The notes: generated by a model from the sequence alone, not told the origin. 36,407 nt of DNA from an uncultured Oscillospiraceae bacterium (GCA_944385665.1 CALWYB010000024.1:1-36407), one strand, 5' to 3'. Positions 7,812-15,145 are shown, counted from the first letter of the stretch. Made by a program: numbers and translations.

Positions 7812-8996
7812 ATGGTTTCCAAACGCATGCTGCAGCTGGGCACCGCCCGGTCTGTGATCCGAGAGTTGTTTGAGTACGGCAATCAGCGGGCCAAAGAGGT
7901 TGGCCGGGAGAACGTGTTTGATTTTTCTCTGGGCAATCCCAGCGTTCCCGCCCCCGATGCGGTGAATGAGAATGCTATCCGCATCCTGAAGGAGCAGCCC
8001 GAGGTGATCCACTGCTACACCAGCGCCCAGGGCGATGCCGCCGCCCGGCAGCGCTTTGCCGACTCCCTCAATCGTCGTTTTGACGGGGACTATACTGCCG
8101 ACCAGTTCTATCTCACCGTGGGCGCGGCCGCCTCTCTGTGCTGCGTCTTCAACGGTCTGACCTGCCCGGGGGATGAGTTCATCGTCTTTGCTCCCTATTT
8201 CCCGGAGTACAAGGTGTTTATTGAGGGCGCAGGCGCCAAGATGGTGCTGATCCCCCCGGAGATCGAGCACTTCCAGATCGACTTTGCCGCCTTTGAGCAG
8301 GCCCTCACCCCCAACACCAAGGGCCTGGTGGTTAACTCCCCCAACAACCCCTCCGGCGTGGTCTACTCCCGCCAGACCCTGGAGCAGCTCGCCGCCATCC
8401 TGGAGAAGAAGGAGGCTGAGTATGGCCACCCCATCTATCTCATCTCCGACGAGCCCTACCGGGAGATCGCCTTTGCCGGCGTCGAAGTGCCCTGGATTCC
8501 CCACATCTATAAGGACACTATTGTGTGCTACTCCTTCAGTAAGTCCCTCTCCCTCCCCGGTGAGCGCATTGGCTATGTACTGGTGCCCGGCCATGTCACC
8601 GAAAGCCAGGAGGTCTATGCCGCCGTGGCCGGCGCGGGCCGCTCTCTGGGCTACGTGAACGCCCCCAGCCTGTTCCAGCAGGTCACTTCCCTGTGCTGCG
8701 ACATGACCAGCGATCTGTCGGTGTATGAGAAGAACTGCCAGCTGCTGGTGGGCGCCCTGCGGGAGATGGGCTACCATGTGGCCCAGCCCGGCGGAGCCTT
8801 CTACCTCTTCCCCCGTTCCCTGGAGCCTGATGACATGGCCTTCAGCGAGCGGGCCAAGAAGTTTGACCTGCTGCTGGTGCCCGGCTCCGGCTTCGGCGCG
8901 CCCGGACACTTCCGTCTGGCCTACTGCGTGCAGACCGATATGATCCAGCGCGCTCTGCCCAAGTTCCAGGCCCTGGCGGATTCTTACCGGGGATAA
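7812..8996 (+). CDS. PLP-dependent class I/II aminotransferase
   Basis: 394 aa, fold type I. FSLGNPSVPAPDAV opens the N-terminal part. VGAAASL is the cofactor phosphate loop, and NSPNNPSGVVYS carries the conserved Asn. LISDEPYREIAF holds the Asp that binds the pyridine N and the Tyr. SFSKSLSLPGERIGY contains the Schiff-base lysine K244 and the Arg after it. GHFRLAYC near the C terminus has the carboxylate-binding Arg. It transfers amino groups between an amino acid and a 2-oxoacid. The aspartate/aromatic subgroup is likely, but the substrate is not resolved. CAGGAGG precedes the ATG. Monocistronic. Confidence 0.9.
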   Translation: MVSKRMLQLGTARSVIRELFEYGNQRAKEVGRENVFDFSLGNPSVPAPDAVNENAIRILKEQPEVIHCYTSAQGDAAARQRFADSLNRRFDGDYTADQFYLTVGAAASLCCVFNGLTCPGDEFIVFAPYFPEYKVFIEGAGAKMVLIPPEIEHFQIDFAAFEQALTPNTKGLVVNSPNNPSGVVYSRQTLEQLAAILEKKEAEYGHPIYLISDEPYREIAFAGVEVPWIPHIYKDTIVCYSFSKSLSLPGERIGYVLVPGHVTESQEVYAAVAGAGRSLGYVNAPSLFQQVTSLCCDMTSDLSVYEKNCQLLVGALREMGYHVAQPGGAFYLFPRSLEPDDMAFSERAKKFDLLLVPGSGFGAPGHFRLAYCVQTDMIQRALPKFQALADSYRG

Positions 8997-9030
8997 AAGG
9001 CAACTATTCAGACCCGATAAGTGTAAAATA

Positions 9031-9089
9031 CAGGCAAAGCAGAAGTGAAATTGGACGGATTTCACTTCTGCTTTGCCTGATTTTTTTTT
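9031..9089 (+). terminator. Strong terminator after the aminotransferase
   Basis: A perfect 21-bp stem (9031-9051 with 9059-9079; arms start CAGGCAAAGC and end GCTTTGCCTG), 7-nt loop and nine T's. The stem is unusually long for an intrinsic terminator. Confidence 0.93.
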
Positions 9090-9206
9090 GAAAAGCCATC
9101 CATTTTTATCAATTTCACCGCTAGCCAAAGTCACTTCCATCAGGTATGATAAAGGCGTATCAGAAGAAAAATAAAAGTACGTCCCTAAGGAATGGAGGAA
9201 CGAAAT

Positions 9207-10640
9207 ATGTTGAGAAAGACCAAGATCATTTGTACGCTCGGTCCCGCTGTGGACAATGAAGAAATGATGCGTAAGTTGATCCGCGCTGGTATGGATGCGG
9301 CTCGCTTTAACTTTTCCCATGGCAGCCATGAGGAGCACCTGGGCCGTCTGAATAAACTGAAGGCCGTGCGGGATTCCATGAGCCGTCCTGTGGCTACCAT
9401 CTTGGATACCAAGGGTCCTGAGATTCGCATTAAGAGCTTTGATGTAAAGTCCATCACCCTGGAGGCGGGCGCCTCCTTCACCCTGACCACCGAGGATATT
9501 GTGGGCAACGGGGAGCGGGTGTCCGTCACCTATCCCCAGCTGCACCAGGAAGTGAAGCCCGGCATGGAGATCCTCATCGACGACGGCCTGGTAGCTCTGC
9601 GGGTAGAGGAGATCCAGGGCACCGAGATCCACTGTACGGTTGAGAACGGCGGTACCCTCTCTGCCAACAAGAGCATCAATATCCCTGGTGTGCACATCCA
9701 CCTGCCCGCCCTCACGGAGAAGGACATTAGCGACATCCAGTTCGCGGTAGAGAACGACTTTGACTTTATTGCCGCTTCCTTTATCCGTCGGGCCGATGAT
9801 GTGCGCTCCATCCGGGAGGTGCTGCACCGCTTTGGCGGGGATGATATCCAGATCATCTCCAAGATCGAGAACCAGGAGGGCGTGGACAACATCGACGAGA
9901 TCCTGGAGGCCTCCGACGGCATCATGGTGGCCCGGGGTGACCTGGGCGTGGAGATCCCTGCCTCTAAGGTGCCTGTGCTCCAGAAGCAGATCATCCGCAA
10001 GGGCCTGCGCTCCGGCAAGCCCATCATCACCGCCACCCAGATGCTGGACTCCATGATGCGCAACCCCCGTCCTACCCGTGCCGAGGTGTCCGACGTGGCC
10101 AACGCCGTCTTTGACGGTACCAGCTGCGTGATGCTCTCCGGCGAGACCGCCGGCGGCAAGTACCCCCTGGAGGCCCTCACCGCCATGGTGGAGATCGTGG
10201 AAGAGGCGGAGCAGTCCATCCACTATTGGCGCCAGTTCCAGAAGCACCGCATCACCCCCGAGCCCAACATCAACGACGCCATTACCCACACCTGCTGCCT
10301 GACCGCCATGGACCTGAATGCCACTGCCATTCTGGCCGCCACTAACTCCGGCCGTACCGCCCGGATGATCTGCCGGTTCCGTCCGGCCTGCCCGGTGGCC
10401 GCCCTGACCATGCAGGAGAAGGTGCGCCGTCAGCTGGCCATCAGCTGGGGCGTGTATCCCTTCCTCACCGGCGAGGTCAATTCCACCGACCGGATCTTCT
10501 CCCTGTCTGTGGAGTGCGCCCTGAAGGAGGGCCTGGTGAAGAACGGTGACACCGTGGTCATCACCGCCGGCGTGCCTCTGGGCCGCAGCGGTTCCACCAA
10601 CCTCATCAAGGCCCAGATCGTGGACGAGGATATGATGTAA
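9207..10640 (+). CDS. pyk: Pyruvate kinase
   Basis: 477 aa. KTKIICTLGP, MDAARFNFSHG, ILDTKGPEIR, IISKIENQEG (catalytic Lys), MVARGDLGVEIP (Mg/ADP site), TATQMLDSM and RAEVSDVANAVFDGTSCVMLSGETA are all present. It converts PEP and ADP to pyruvate and ATP. The length fits the form without the extra C-terminal PEP-utiliser domain found in Bacillus Pyk. The start at 9207 is chosen because GGAGG (9194-9198) lies 8 nt upstream; the in-frame ATG at 9192 overlaps this RBS. A TATGAT at 9145-9150 may be the -10 box, without a clear -35. Monocistronic, ends at a terminator. Confidence 0.96.
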   Translation: MLRKTKIICTLGPAVDNEEMMRKLIRAGMDAARFNFSHGSHEEHLGRLNKLKAVRDSMSRPVATILDTKGPEIRIKSFDVKSITLEAGASFTLTTEDIVGNGERVSVTYPQLHQEVKPGMEILIDDGLVALRVEEIQGTEIHCTVENGGTLSANKSINIPGVHIHLPALTEKDISDIQFAVENDFDFIAASFIRRADDVRSIREVLHRFGGDDIQIISKIENQEGVDNIDEILEASDGIMVARGDLGVEIPASKVPVLQKQIIRKGLRSGKPIITATQMLDSMMRNPRPTRAEVSDVANAVFDGTSCVMLSGETAGGKYPLEALTAMVEIVEEAEQSIHYWRQFQKHRITPEPNINDAITHTCCLTAMDLNATAILAATNSGRTARMICRFRPACPVAALTMQEKVRRQLAISWGVYPFLTGEVNSTDRIFSLSVECALKEGLVKNGDTVVITAGVPLGRSGSTNLIKAQIVDEDMM

Positions 10641-10658
10641 TTCCCTTCTTTGGGACTC

Positions 10659-10692
10659 AAAGTGCCGCCTCGGTATGAGGCGGCACTTTTTC
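10659..10692 (+). terminator. Terminator of pyk
   Basis: AAAGTGCCGCCTC/GAGGCGGCACTTT with a 5-nt loop and a T tail, 18 bp after the stop codon. Confidence 0.92.
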
Positions 10693-10713
10693 AGTCCGGA
10701 AGATGGAAAAGCC

Positions 10714-10742
10714 TTGACTTTCCAAGGAAAATTGGGTAAAAT
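10714..10742 (+). promoter_or_regulatory. Promoter of the tRNA-Thr region
   Basis: TTGACT (10714-10719), a 17-bp spacer, TAAAAT (10737-10742). It reads into the broken tRNA-Thr and then the intact one. No second promoter is evident in front of the intact copy, so read-through may supply it. Confidence 0.65.
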
Positions 10743-10765
10743 ATAACCCGTTCGTATGGAAATAA

Positions 10766-10813
10766 GCTGGAATAGCTCAGTCGGTAGAGCAGCTGATTCG
10801 TAATCAGCAGGTC
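10766..10813 (+). pseudogene. 5' half of a broken tRNA-Thr (CGU)
   Basis: GCTGGAATAGCTCAGTCGG followed by an intact D arm and anticodon arm GCTGA-TTCGTAA-TCAGC (anticodon CGT). After AGGTC the T arm and the 3' acceptor strand are missing and unrelated sequence follows. It shares the first half with the intact tRNA-Thr(CGU) at 10942 but has a different anticodon stem, so it is a separate gene rather than a plain duplicate. The break probably marks integration or recombination at the tRNA. Confidence 0.8.
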
Positions 10814-10941
10814 GAAGCAGGCCCAAAAGCCCGCAAACCCGCATGAAATCAGCGTTTTCCCGTTTGCCACTCGGCTCGTTCCGGTCGGTTTGGTGTTTAT
10901 TTGGTGCTTATTCTCAAAAACAAGGTTTTTGCCTTCATTAT

Positions 10942-11017
10942 GCTGGTGTAGCTCAGTCGGTAGAGCAGCGCACTCGTAATGCGCAGGTCAGGTGTTCGAG
11001 TCACCCCACCAGCTCCA
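10942..11017 (+). tRNA. tRNA-Thr (anticodon CGU)
   Basis: 76 nt. Acceptor GCTGGTG pairs with CACCAGC, D arm GCTC..GAGC, anticodon stem GCGCA/TGCGC with loop CTCGTAA (CGT), T loop TTCGAGT, 3' TCCA. Its last 17 bases overlap the end of the integrase gene on the other strand. It appears to be the attachment-site tRNA for the neighbouring element. Confidence 0.95.
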
Positions 11018-12449
11018 GCCTGCCCCGCCTTTTGGCGGGGCTTTTTCTTTTGCCTGTTGCCTGACAATCCTCGGGAGTGGTCACAACGTCGGCAAACTTC
11101 TCGGCGATCTGTGCGGCCTTCTCGTCGGCCGACGCTATGGCGTGGGCGTAAATATTGGCCGTGGTGCTGACCTGTGCATGGCCCAGTCTGCGAGAGACCA
11201 CGGGGAGCGGAGTGCCATCGGCGATCATCAGGCTCGCGTAGGTGTGGCGCAGGCTGTGAATGTGGACGTCCGGCAGCCCGCTCCGCTTCACGAAGGCGGC
11301 AAACCATTTTGTCAGAGAGTCGGGGAAAACCGGGGCGCCGTCGTCTCCGGTGAATACGCGGCCGACCGTGTCCTTCCAATAATCGCCGCAGGCGTCGCGC
11401 TGGTCGTCCTGCCACCGCTTGTACTCGAGGAGCATCGAGAAGGCGGTCGGTGAGAGCTTCAGCGGCCGGGCCGACGTGGTGTTCTTCGGCGTGTCGACAT
11501 AGACGCCGGCGCCGGGCGCATAGTTCAGCGTGTTCACGATCGTGATGGTCTGGTTTTCAAAGTCCACATCCTGCCAGCGCAACCCGAGCAGCTCGCCGCG
11601 TCGCAGGCCAGAGAGAAGGTCGAAGGTTATCATCGCCCGGTACTTGATGGGCTCCTGATGCAGAAGCACCAAAAGCTGACGGGCCTCCGCTTCGTCCAGA
11701 TATGCCGCCTCCTGTTTCGGCATCTTCGGCAGCTCGGCGTTGACGGCCGGATTGTAGGGGATGTAGCCCCACTTGACCGCCTTCCCGAGGCACGAGCTGA
11801 TGATCCGGTGGTAGGAGCGGACGGTATTGGAGGACAGCAGCCGATCGGGCTGCTCCAGCCTGAAGGCGTCCGAGAGCTTCAGACCGAGCTCCTCGCTGAT
11901 CGCCGTGGCCGTTTCCTTGCTGACCCTCTTGCCGGAGATGGCGATCCGCAGCGTGTTCCCCGCGACTCCGGCCGCCTTCCCGAAGGCCGTGCGCGTGACA
12001 CCTGCCTGCTCGATGGCCGCGCCGATGTCGATCTTGCTGGTGTACTTCAGGTCGGCCCGGATCCCGGTCTCCTCGAGGTTTCTGTAAAACTCGTTGAGAT
12101 GGCCGGTGCGCAGATCTTTGAGCTTGATGTGACCGATGGCCTGATTGATCCGCACGAGGCTTTTCTCGTAGCCCGTGTAGGTCTTGACCTTGAGCTGCTT
12201 CTGAGCGAAGTCCTTCATCCAGATCGCGGCGAAGTCCTCGAACCGGATGTTCCCGTCCTTTGTAGTGCCGGAGTTCACCCGCTCCTCGAATAATACCTTC
12301 TGGCGCTCCAGCTCCTTCGCGATCTGGCGGGGAGTCATCCCGGCCGGCGGCGTCCATGTGGTGTGCTTGCGGATCTGCTTGCCGGAGATGTCGTAGCCGC
12401 ATGAGGCCGTGATCTTAAAACTATCTCCTCGTTTTACTGCTGTTGCCAT
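11001..12449 (-). CDS. int: Tyrosine recombinase (integrase) with embedded XRE-like domain
   Basis: 482 aa. It catalyses site-specific integration and excision of the element. An arm-binding region (about 10-60) and SAM-like core-binding segments (68-130 and 205-245) precede the catalytic domain (250-440). Active-site residues can be assigned: R283 (SGLRRGEL), K322, H398 and R401 (HSLRHTY), H424 (LGH), and nucleophile Y434 (IYAHA). Odd feature: residues about 141-197 (AGVTRTAFGKAAGVAGNTL.., ATAISEELGLKLSDAF) read as an XRE-type helix-turn-helix inside the core-binding region. The last codons and stop lie in the tRNA-Thr, i.e. in the attachment site. Its start overlaps the repressor gene by 29 bp. 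GGAGGGG RBS. Confidence 0.92.
   Translation of the reverse strand: MATAVKRGDSFKITASCGYDISGKQIRKHTTWTPPAGMTPRQIAKELERQKVLFEERVNSGTTKDGNIRFEDFAAIWMKDFAQKQLKVKTYTGYEKSLVRINQAIGHIKLKDLRTGHLNEFYRNLEETGIRADLKYTSKIDIGAAIEQAGVTRTAFGKAAGVAGNTLRIAISGKRVSKETATAISEELGLKLSDAFRLEQPDRLLSSNTVRSYHRIISSCLGKAVKWGYIPYNPAVNAELPKMPKQEAAYLDEAEARQLLVLLHQEPIKYRAMITFDLLSGLRRGELLGLRWQDVDFENQTITIVNTLNYAPGAGVYVDTPKNTTSARPLKLSPTAFSMLLEYKRWQDDQRDACGDYWKDTVGRVFTGDDGAPVFPDSLTKWFAAFVKRSGLPDVHIHSLRHTYASLMIADGTPLPVVSRRLGHAQVSTTANIYAHAIASADEKAAQIAEKFADVVTTPEDCQATGKRKSPAKRRGRLELVG
11022..11048 (+). terminator. Terminator after tRNA-Thr, inside the integrase 3' end
   Basis: GCCCCGCC/GGCGGGGC with a TTTT loop and a T-rich tail (TTTTTCTTTT). 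It lies within the coding sequence of the integrase C terminus on the minus strand, so this DNA serves two transcripts. Confidence 0.85.
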
Positions 12450-13362
12450 GGCGTTCCCCTCCTTTTGTCGGCTTTGTGGATGTACTGAGGCCGGAGGCCC
12501 CTGTCAGCTCCTCGCATAGCTCATCCAGTGCCCTGTCGAGCAGCTTCCTTTTGTAGCTGGTGAGCATCTCCAGAGCGACACGATCGGCCGAGGCGCCCCT
12601 GTTCAGATGATCGGCCATCGGCAGCAGCTCGGCCAGATCCTCGGGCCCGGGGCTGCACGCCATGACATAGGCGCGAAGATCCTCGAAAAACTCCGTCGCG
12701 GCCGACGCTGACAACACTGAGCTGATGGTCTCCAAAAGTGCGCCGTCAGAACACCGCAAAAATGCGCGAGCATTTTCGGAGAGCCTGAGCGCCGAATCTC
12801 CGACCTGCTCCTGATCTGGCGTCATCCCGAAAAGATAGTCGACGCTGACGTGGAAGAAGCGAGCGAAGGCTGCGATCATCTCCATACCGGGCTCGCGTGC
12901 CCCTGTTTCGTATGCCGCGAGCGACGCCTGAGAGATCGGCAGCTCCGGCCGGGCCGCGAGCTCGCTCTGCGTCATGTGCCGGGCTTTTCTGAGCTCCCGG
13001 ATCTTTCTGCCGATGCTCTGCTTCAGCTCCGGCTCGTCGGAGATCTCCACGGGCTCGCCGTCATCGTCGATCTCACCGTTGTCGAGCTGCCGCTCCACTT
13101 CGGCGATCTCCTCGAAGCTGGCGGCCGTAGTGCGTCCCTCGACGATCTCCCGGGCCTTTGCGTAGTTCCCGAGGCAGCAGGCTTCAGCGGCCTCGAGTGT
13201 GTCGAGCCCATCGTACTCCGGGGAGCTGTTTGCTATACCGAAGTCGCGGATGTCGCTCGAGAAAAACACGTAGAAGCTGCCAGCCTCGTACCCATACTTG
13301 TCGACGTCACGGGGGCCTGCTTCAAAAATTGAGTAGCCGTTCAGGCTTTTCACCTTTTTCAC
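12421..13362 (-). CDS. C1-like XRE repressor with extra N-terminal domain
   Basis: 313 aa, GTG start at 13362 after AAGGAGGG. Residues 117-180 form an XRE/Cro-CI helix-turn-helix (IGRKIRELRKARHMTQSEL, SQASLAAYETGAREP). Residues 1-95 (MKKVKSLNGYSIFEAG.., SFYVFFSSDIRDFGI) form a separate small domain that I do not recognise. Residues 190-290 are mainly helical and may oligomerise. It is expected to repress the divergent early promoter and so keep the element quiet, with integrase made from the same transcript. The 29-bp overlap suggests translational coupling to int. Confidence 0.8.
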   Translation of the reverse strand: MKKVKSLNGYSIFEAGPRDVDKYGYEAGSFYVFFSSDIRDFGIANSSPEYDGLDTLEAAEACCLGNYAKAREIVEGRTTAASFEEIAEVERQLDNGEIDDDGEPVEISDEPELKQSIGRKIRELRKARHMTQSELAARPELPISQASLAAYETGAREPGMEMIAAFARFFHVSVDYLFGMTPDQEQVGDSALRLSENARAFLRCSDGALLETISSVLSASAATEFFEDLRAYVMACSPGPEDLAELLPMADHLNRGASADRVALEMLTSYKRKLLDRALDELCEELTGASGLSTSTKPTKGGERHGNSSKTRR

Positions 13363-13404
13363 GACGTCCCTCCTTTGTTGTCGGTCGTTTTACTTTCTTT
13401 TGAC

Positions 13405-13433
13405 ATTATAACGCGTTTATTCGGCTTCGTCAA
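13405..13433 (-). promoter_or_regulatory. Repressor/integrase promoter
   Basis: On the minus strand TTGACG (13428-13433), a 17-bp spacer, TATAAT (13405-13410). It faces away from the early promoter at 13454. Both promoters sit among repeated TTGAC/GTCAA half sites. Confidence 0.75.
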
Positions 13434-13453
13434 TAATGAAGTCAAATTTTTAG

Positions 13454-13482
13454 TTGACAGCGTCAAATCTTTGTGCTATCAT
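13454..13482 (+). promoter_or_regulatory. Early promoter overlapping a TTGAC-N3-GTCAA operator
   Basis: TTGACA (13454-13459), a 17-bp spacer, TATCAT (13477-13482). The -35 box is inside the palindrome TTGACAGCGTCAA (13454-13466). Further GTCAA copies lie at 13429-13433 and 13441-13445 and a TTGAC at 13400-13404. The layout resembles a lambda-like repressor switch. Confidence 0.75.
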
Positions 13483-13488
13483 AAGCTC

Positions 13489-13717
13489 AGGCTCGAAAGG
13501 GCCGAACATAAAGGCCGGCGGGCGACCGGCTGGAAGGCAAAAGGCAGAGACCACGGCCGGCGAGTAAAAAACCGAGCCCATAGCTCTGATACTGCCAGAC
13601 CCCACCAACGCGCTGCAATACCCGGGAGAAGGTGCCCCATAAGAACCACCTGAAGCCGCTGAGCAGACGACTCTATCCCACCCAAAGGGAGAGGAGCGTC
13701 CGCTCGGCGGCTTTTTT
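13489..13717 (+). ncRNA. Putative structured RNA, about 230 nt, of the mobile element
   Basis: The stretch begins 7 nt after the early promoter -10 box and ends in a strong hairpin with six T's, and contains no convincing reading frame. Pairings seen: GGCTCG (13490-13495) with CGAGCC (13573-13578) as a closing helix; GCCGG (13514-13518) with CCGGC (13526-13530); GGCAG (13543-13547) with CTGCC (13592-13596), which crosses the closing helix and would make a pseudoknot; AGGTG (13630-13634) with CACCT (13647-13651); then the terminator stem. I do not recognise the family. It may be an independent small RNA or a leader that controls read-through into the Cro-like gene at 13754. Confidence 0.55.
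13655..13717 (+). terminator. Long terminator/attenuator before the Cro-like gene
   Basis: GCCGCTGAGCAGACG (13655-13669) pairs with CGTCCGCTCGGCGGC (13697-13711) with one G-T and one mismatch; an inner CTCT/AGAG extension is possible; TTTTTT follows. No new promoter is seen between it and the ATG at 13754. Confidence 0.8.
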
Positions 13718-13753
13718 CTGTTCCTCTCCGAAAACGGACGAAAGGAGCAGAAC

Positions 13754-13954
13754 ATGGTAAAGGGAAAAATCGAGGCCATCAAGGCCGCACGCCTCGAGAG
13801 AGGTTGGTCGCTGTCTGAGCTCGCCAAGCAGGTCGACGTGACAAAGGAGACCGTCGCGCGGATCGAGCGGGGCCGCTCCGCATATCCGGCAACCGCAAAG
13901 AAGGTAGCCGATGCACTCGGCCGACCCGTCGCCGAGCTGTTCACCATATTGTAA
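13754..13954 (+). CDS. Small XRE/Cro-type DNA-binding protein
   Basis: 66 aa, almost entirely one helix-turn-helix: IKAARLERGWSLSELAKQVDVTKETVARIERGRS, then ATAKKVADALGRPVAELF. It resembles Cro or HTH_3 single-domain regulators of mobile elements. First gene of the rightward early cluster, with AAAGGAG 7 nt before the ATG. It probably competes with the leftward repressor for the TTGAC-type sites. Expression would need read-through of the upstream terminator. Confidence 0.88.
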   Translation: MVKGKIEAIKAARLERGWSLSELAKQVDVTKETVARIERGRSAYPATAKKVADALGRPVAELFTIL

Positions 13955-13967
13955 GGGAGGCGGCAGC

Positions 13968-14237
13968 ATGAACACGATGACAGCTGAGCGGGTCCCTGCA
14001 AAGGCGCCGCGCATGAGATACCCGGAGCAGGCTCTCGCCGAGCTCAAGCTGGAGGATCCCAACACGCCGGTCACGGTTTACATGATCCGCAGGCTGGTCG
14101 CTGCCGGCACGATCCCCTCGATCAAAATGGGCCGCCGGCGGCTGCTTAACTACGACTCGCTGCTGGAGTACCTCGCGCACCCTGTTTCTGAGGAGACCGA
14201 GGCGCGGCCGACCGGGATCCGCAGGATAGGCGTTTGA
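13968..14237 (+). CDS. Excisionase-like helix-turn-helix protein
   Basis: 89 aa. The core TPVTVYMIRRLVAAGTIPSIKMGRRRLLNYDSLLEYL is the MerR-like winged helix of the excisionase/HTH_17 family, so it probably bends att DNA to steer the integrase to excision, or acts as a regulator. The ATG at 13968 is chosen because AGGGAGG ends 7 nt upstream; it starts 13 bp after the Cro-like stop. Confidence 0.8.
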   Translation: MNTMTAERVPAKAPRMRYPEQALAELKLEDPNTPVTVYMIRRLVAAGTIPSIKMGRRRLLNYDSLLEYLAHPVSEETEARPTGIRRIGV

Positions 14238-14272
14238 TAGCCGGCGGCTTCATGGAGAAAGGAGGCGATGCT

Positions 14273-15145
14273 ATGGCGTGGATCGAAAGCCACCAAGAGT
14301 TATGGCGACACCCCAAGACGAAAAAACTTGCCCGGCTGCTGGGGGTGTCAGTTCCAACCGTGGTAGGCCACCTTCACGGGATCTGGTACTGGGCCCTCGA
14401 CTTTGCGCAGGATGGAGACCTTCATCAGTACGATCCCGAGGAAATCGCTGATGCTGCTCTGTGGGAGGGAGATCCCGGGCAGTTCATCGAGGCCCTCGTG
14501 GCGGCTGGCTACCTCGACCAAACCGACGACGGCCTCTCGCTTCACGACTGGTATGATTATGCCGGCCGGCTGATAGAGCAGCGAGAGGCACGCAGAGAGC
14601 AGGACAGGGCTCGGAAGCAGAGACAGCGGGAGAGGAAAAAGGCAAGTGCACACGAAGGTCACGGAGAAGTCACGGAGGAGTCACGCGGGACGCCTGACGA
14701 TGTCACGCCCCTACCGTACCTAACCCAACCAAACCAGACAGAACAGGACAATACAGAGGCCACTACTCCCCCTTCCCCCTCGAGCGAGGGGAGCGACGGG
14801 GCGAAGAAGTCACCCGTCGAGCTCAGGTTTGACGAGTTCTGGAACGCCTACCCGAAGAAAGTCGGCAAGCAGTACGCCCTCAAGGCGTGGAACAAGATCA
14901 AGCCGACGGCCGAGCTGCACGAGACCATCATGCAGGCCGTCGACCGCCAAAAGAGGAGCGACCAGTGGCGCAGGGAGAACGGCAGGTACATCCCCAACCC
15001 GGCCACATGGCTCAACGGCGGGTACTGGGATAACAGTGAGGAGGTGAGCATGGATGCAGGCGATCAGCGAGATCCTGACCGGGATCCAGACGCCGGCCGA
15101 GACTGGGGCAGGGGCTTCAAGCCGGCCGATGATGGATGGGTATAA
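14273..15145 (+). CDS. Phage-type replisome organizer / replication initiation protein
   Basis: 290 aa. Residues 1-95 (WIESHQELWRHPKTKKLARLL, GIWYWALDF, ALVAAGYLDQ) match the DnaD-like N-terminal winged helix of phage replisome organizers. Residues 100-180 are a charged, then acidic linker. Residues 186-260 (FDEFWNAYPKKVGK, AWNKIKP, GRYIPNPATWLNGGYW) match the small C-terminal domain common in phage replication proteins. The start at 14273 fits AAAGGAGG at 14258-14265; an earlier TTG overlaps the previous gene. Its 3' end overlaps the next gene by 92 bp. No helicase or helicase loader is seen next to it. Confidence 0.8.
   Translation: MAWIESHQELWRHPKTKKLARLLGVSVPTVVGHLHGIWYWALDFAQDGDLHQYDPEEIADAALWEGDPGQFIEALVAAGYLDQTDDGLSLHDWYDYAGRLIEQREARREQDRARKQRQRERKKASAHEGHGEVTEESRGTPDDVTPLPYLTQPNQTEQDNTEATTPPSPSSEGSDGAKKSPVELRFDEFWNAYPKKVGKQYALKAWNKIKPTAELHETIMQAVDRQKRSDQWRRENGRYIPNPATWLNGGYWDNSEEVSMDAGDQRDPDRDPDAGRDWGRGFKPADDGWV

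Noticed and set aside
7548-10844. 1098-codon open frame on the minus strand
   Set aside because: It spans the aminotransferase and pyruvate kinase genes and their terminators on the opposite strand; composition is that of GC-rich antisense, with no motifs.
10915-10931. CAAAAAC-AAG-GTTTTTG hairpin before the intact tRNA-Thr as a terminator
   Set aside because: The stem is short and AT-rich and no T-run follows it; it would also cut off the only promoter seen for the intact tRNA.
13375-13653. 92-codon frame across the divergent promoters and the putative RNA
   Set aside because: It would begin upstream of the early promoter, has no RBS, and crosses the operator and RNA helices.
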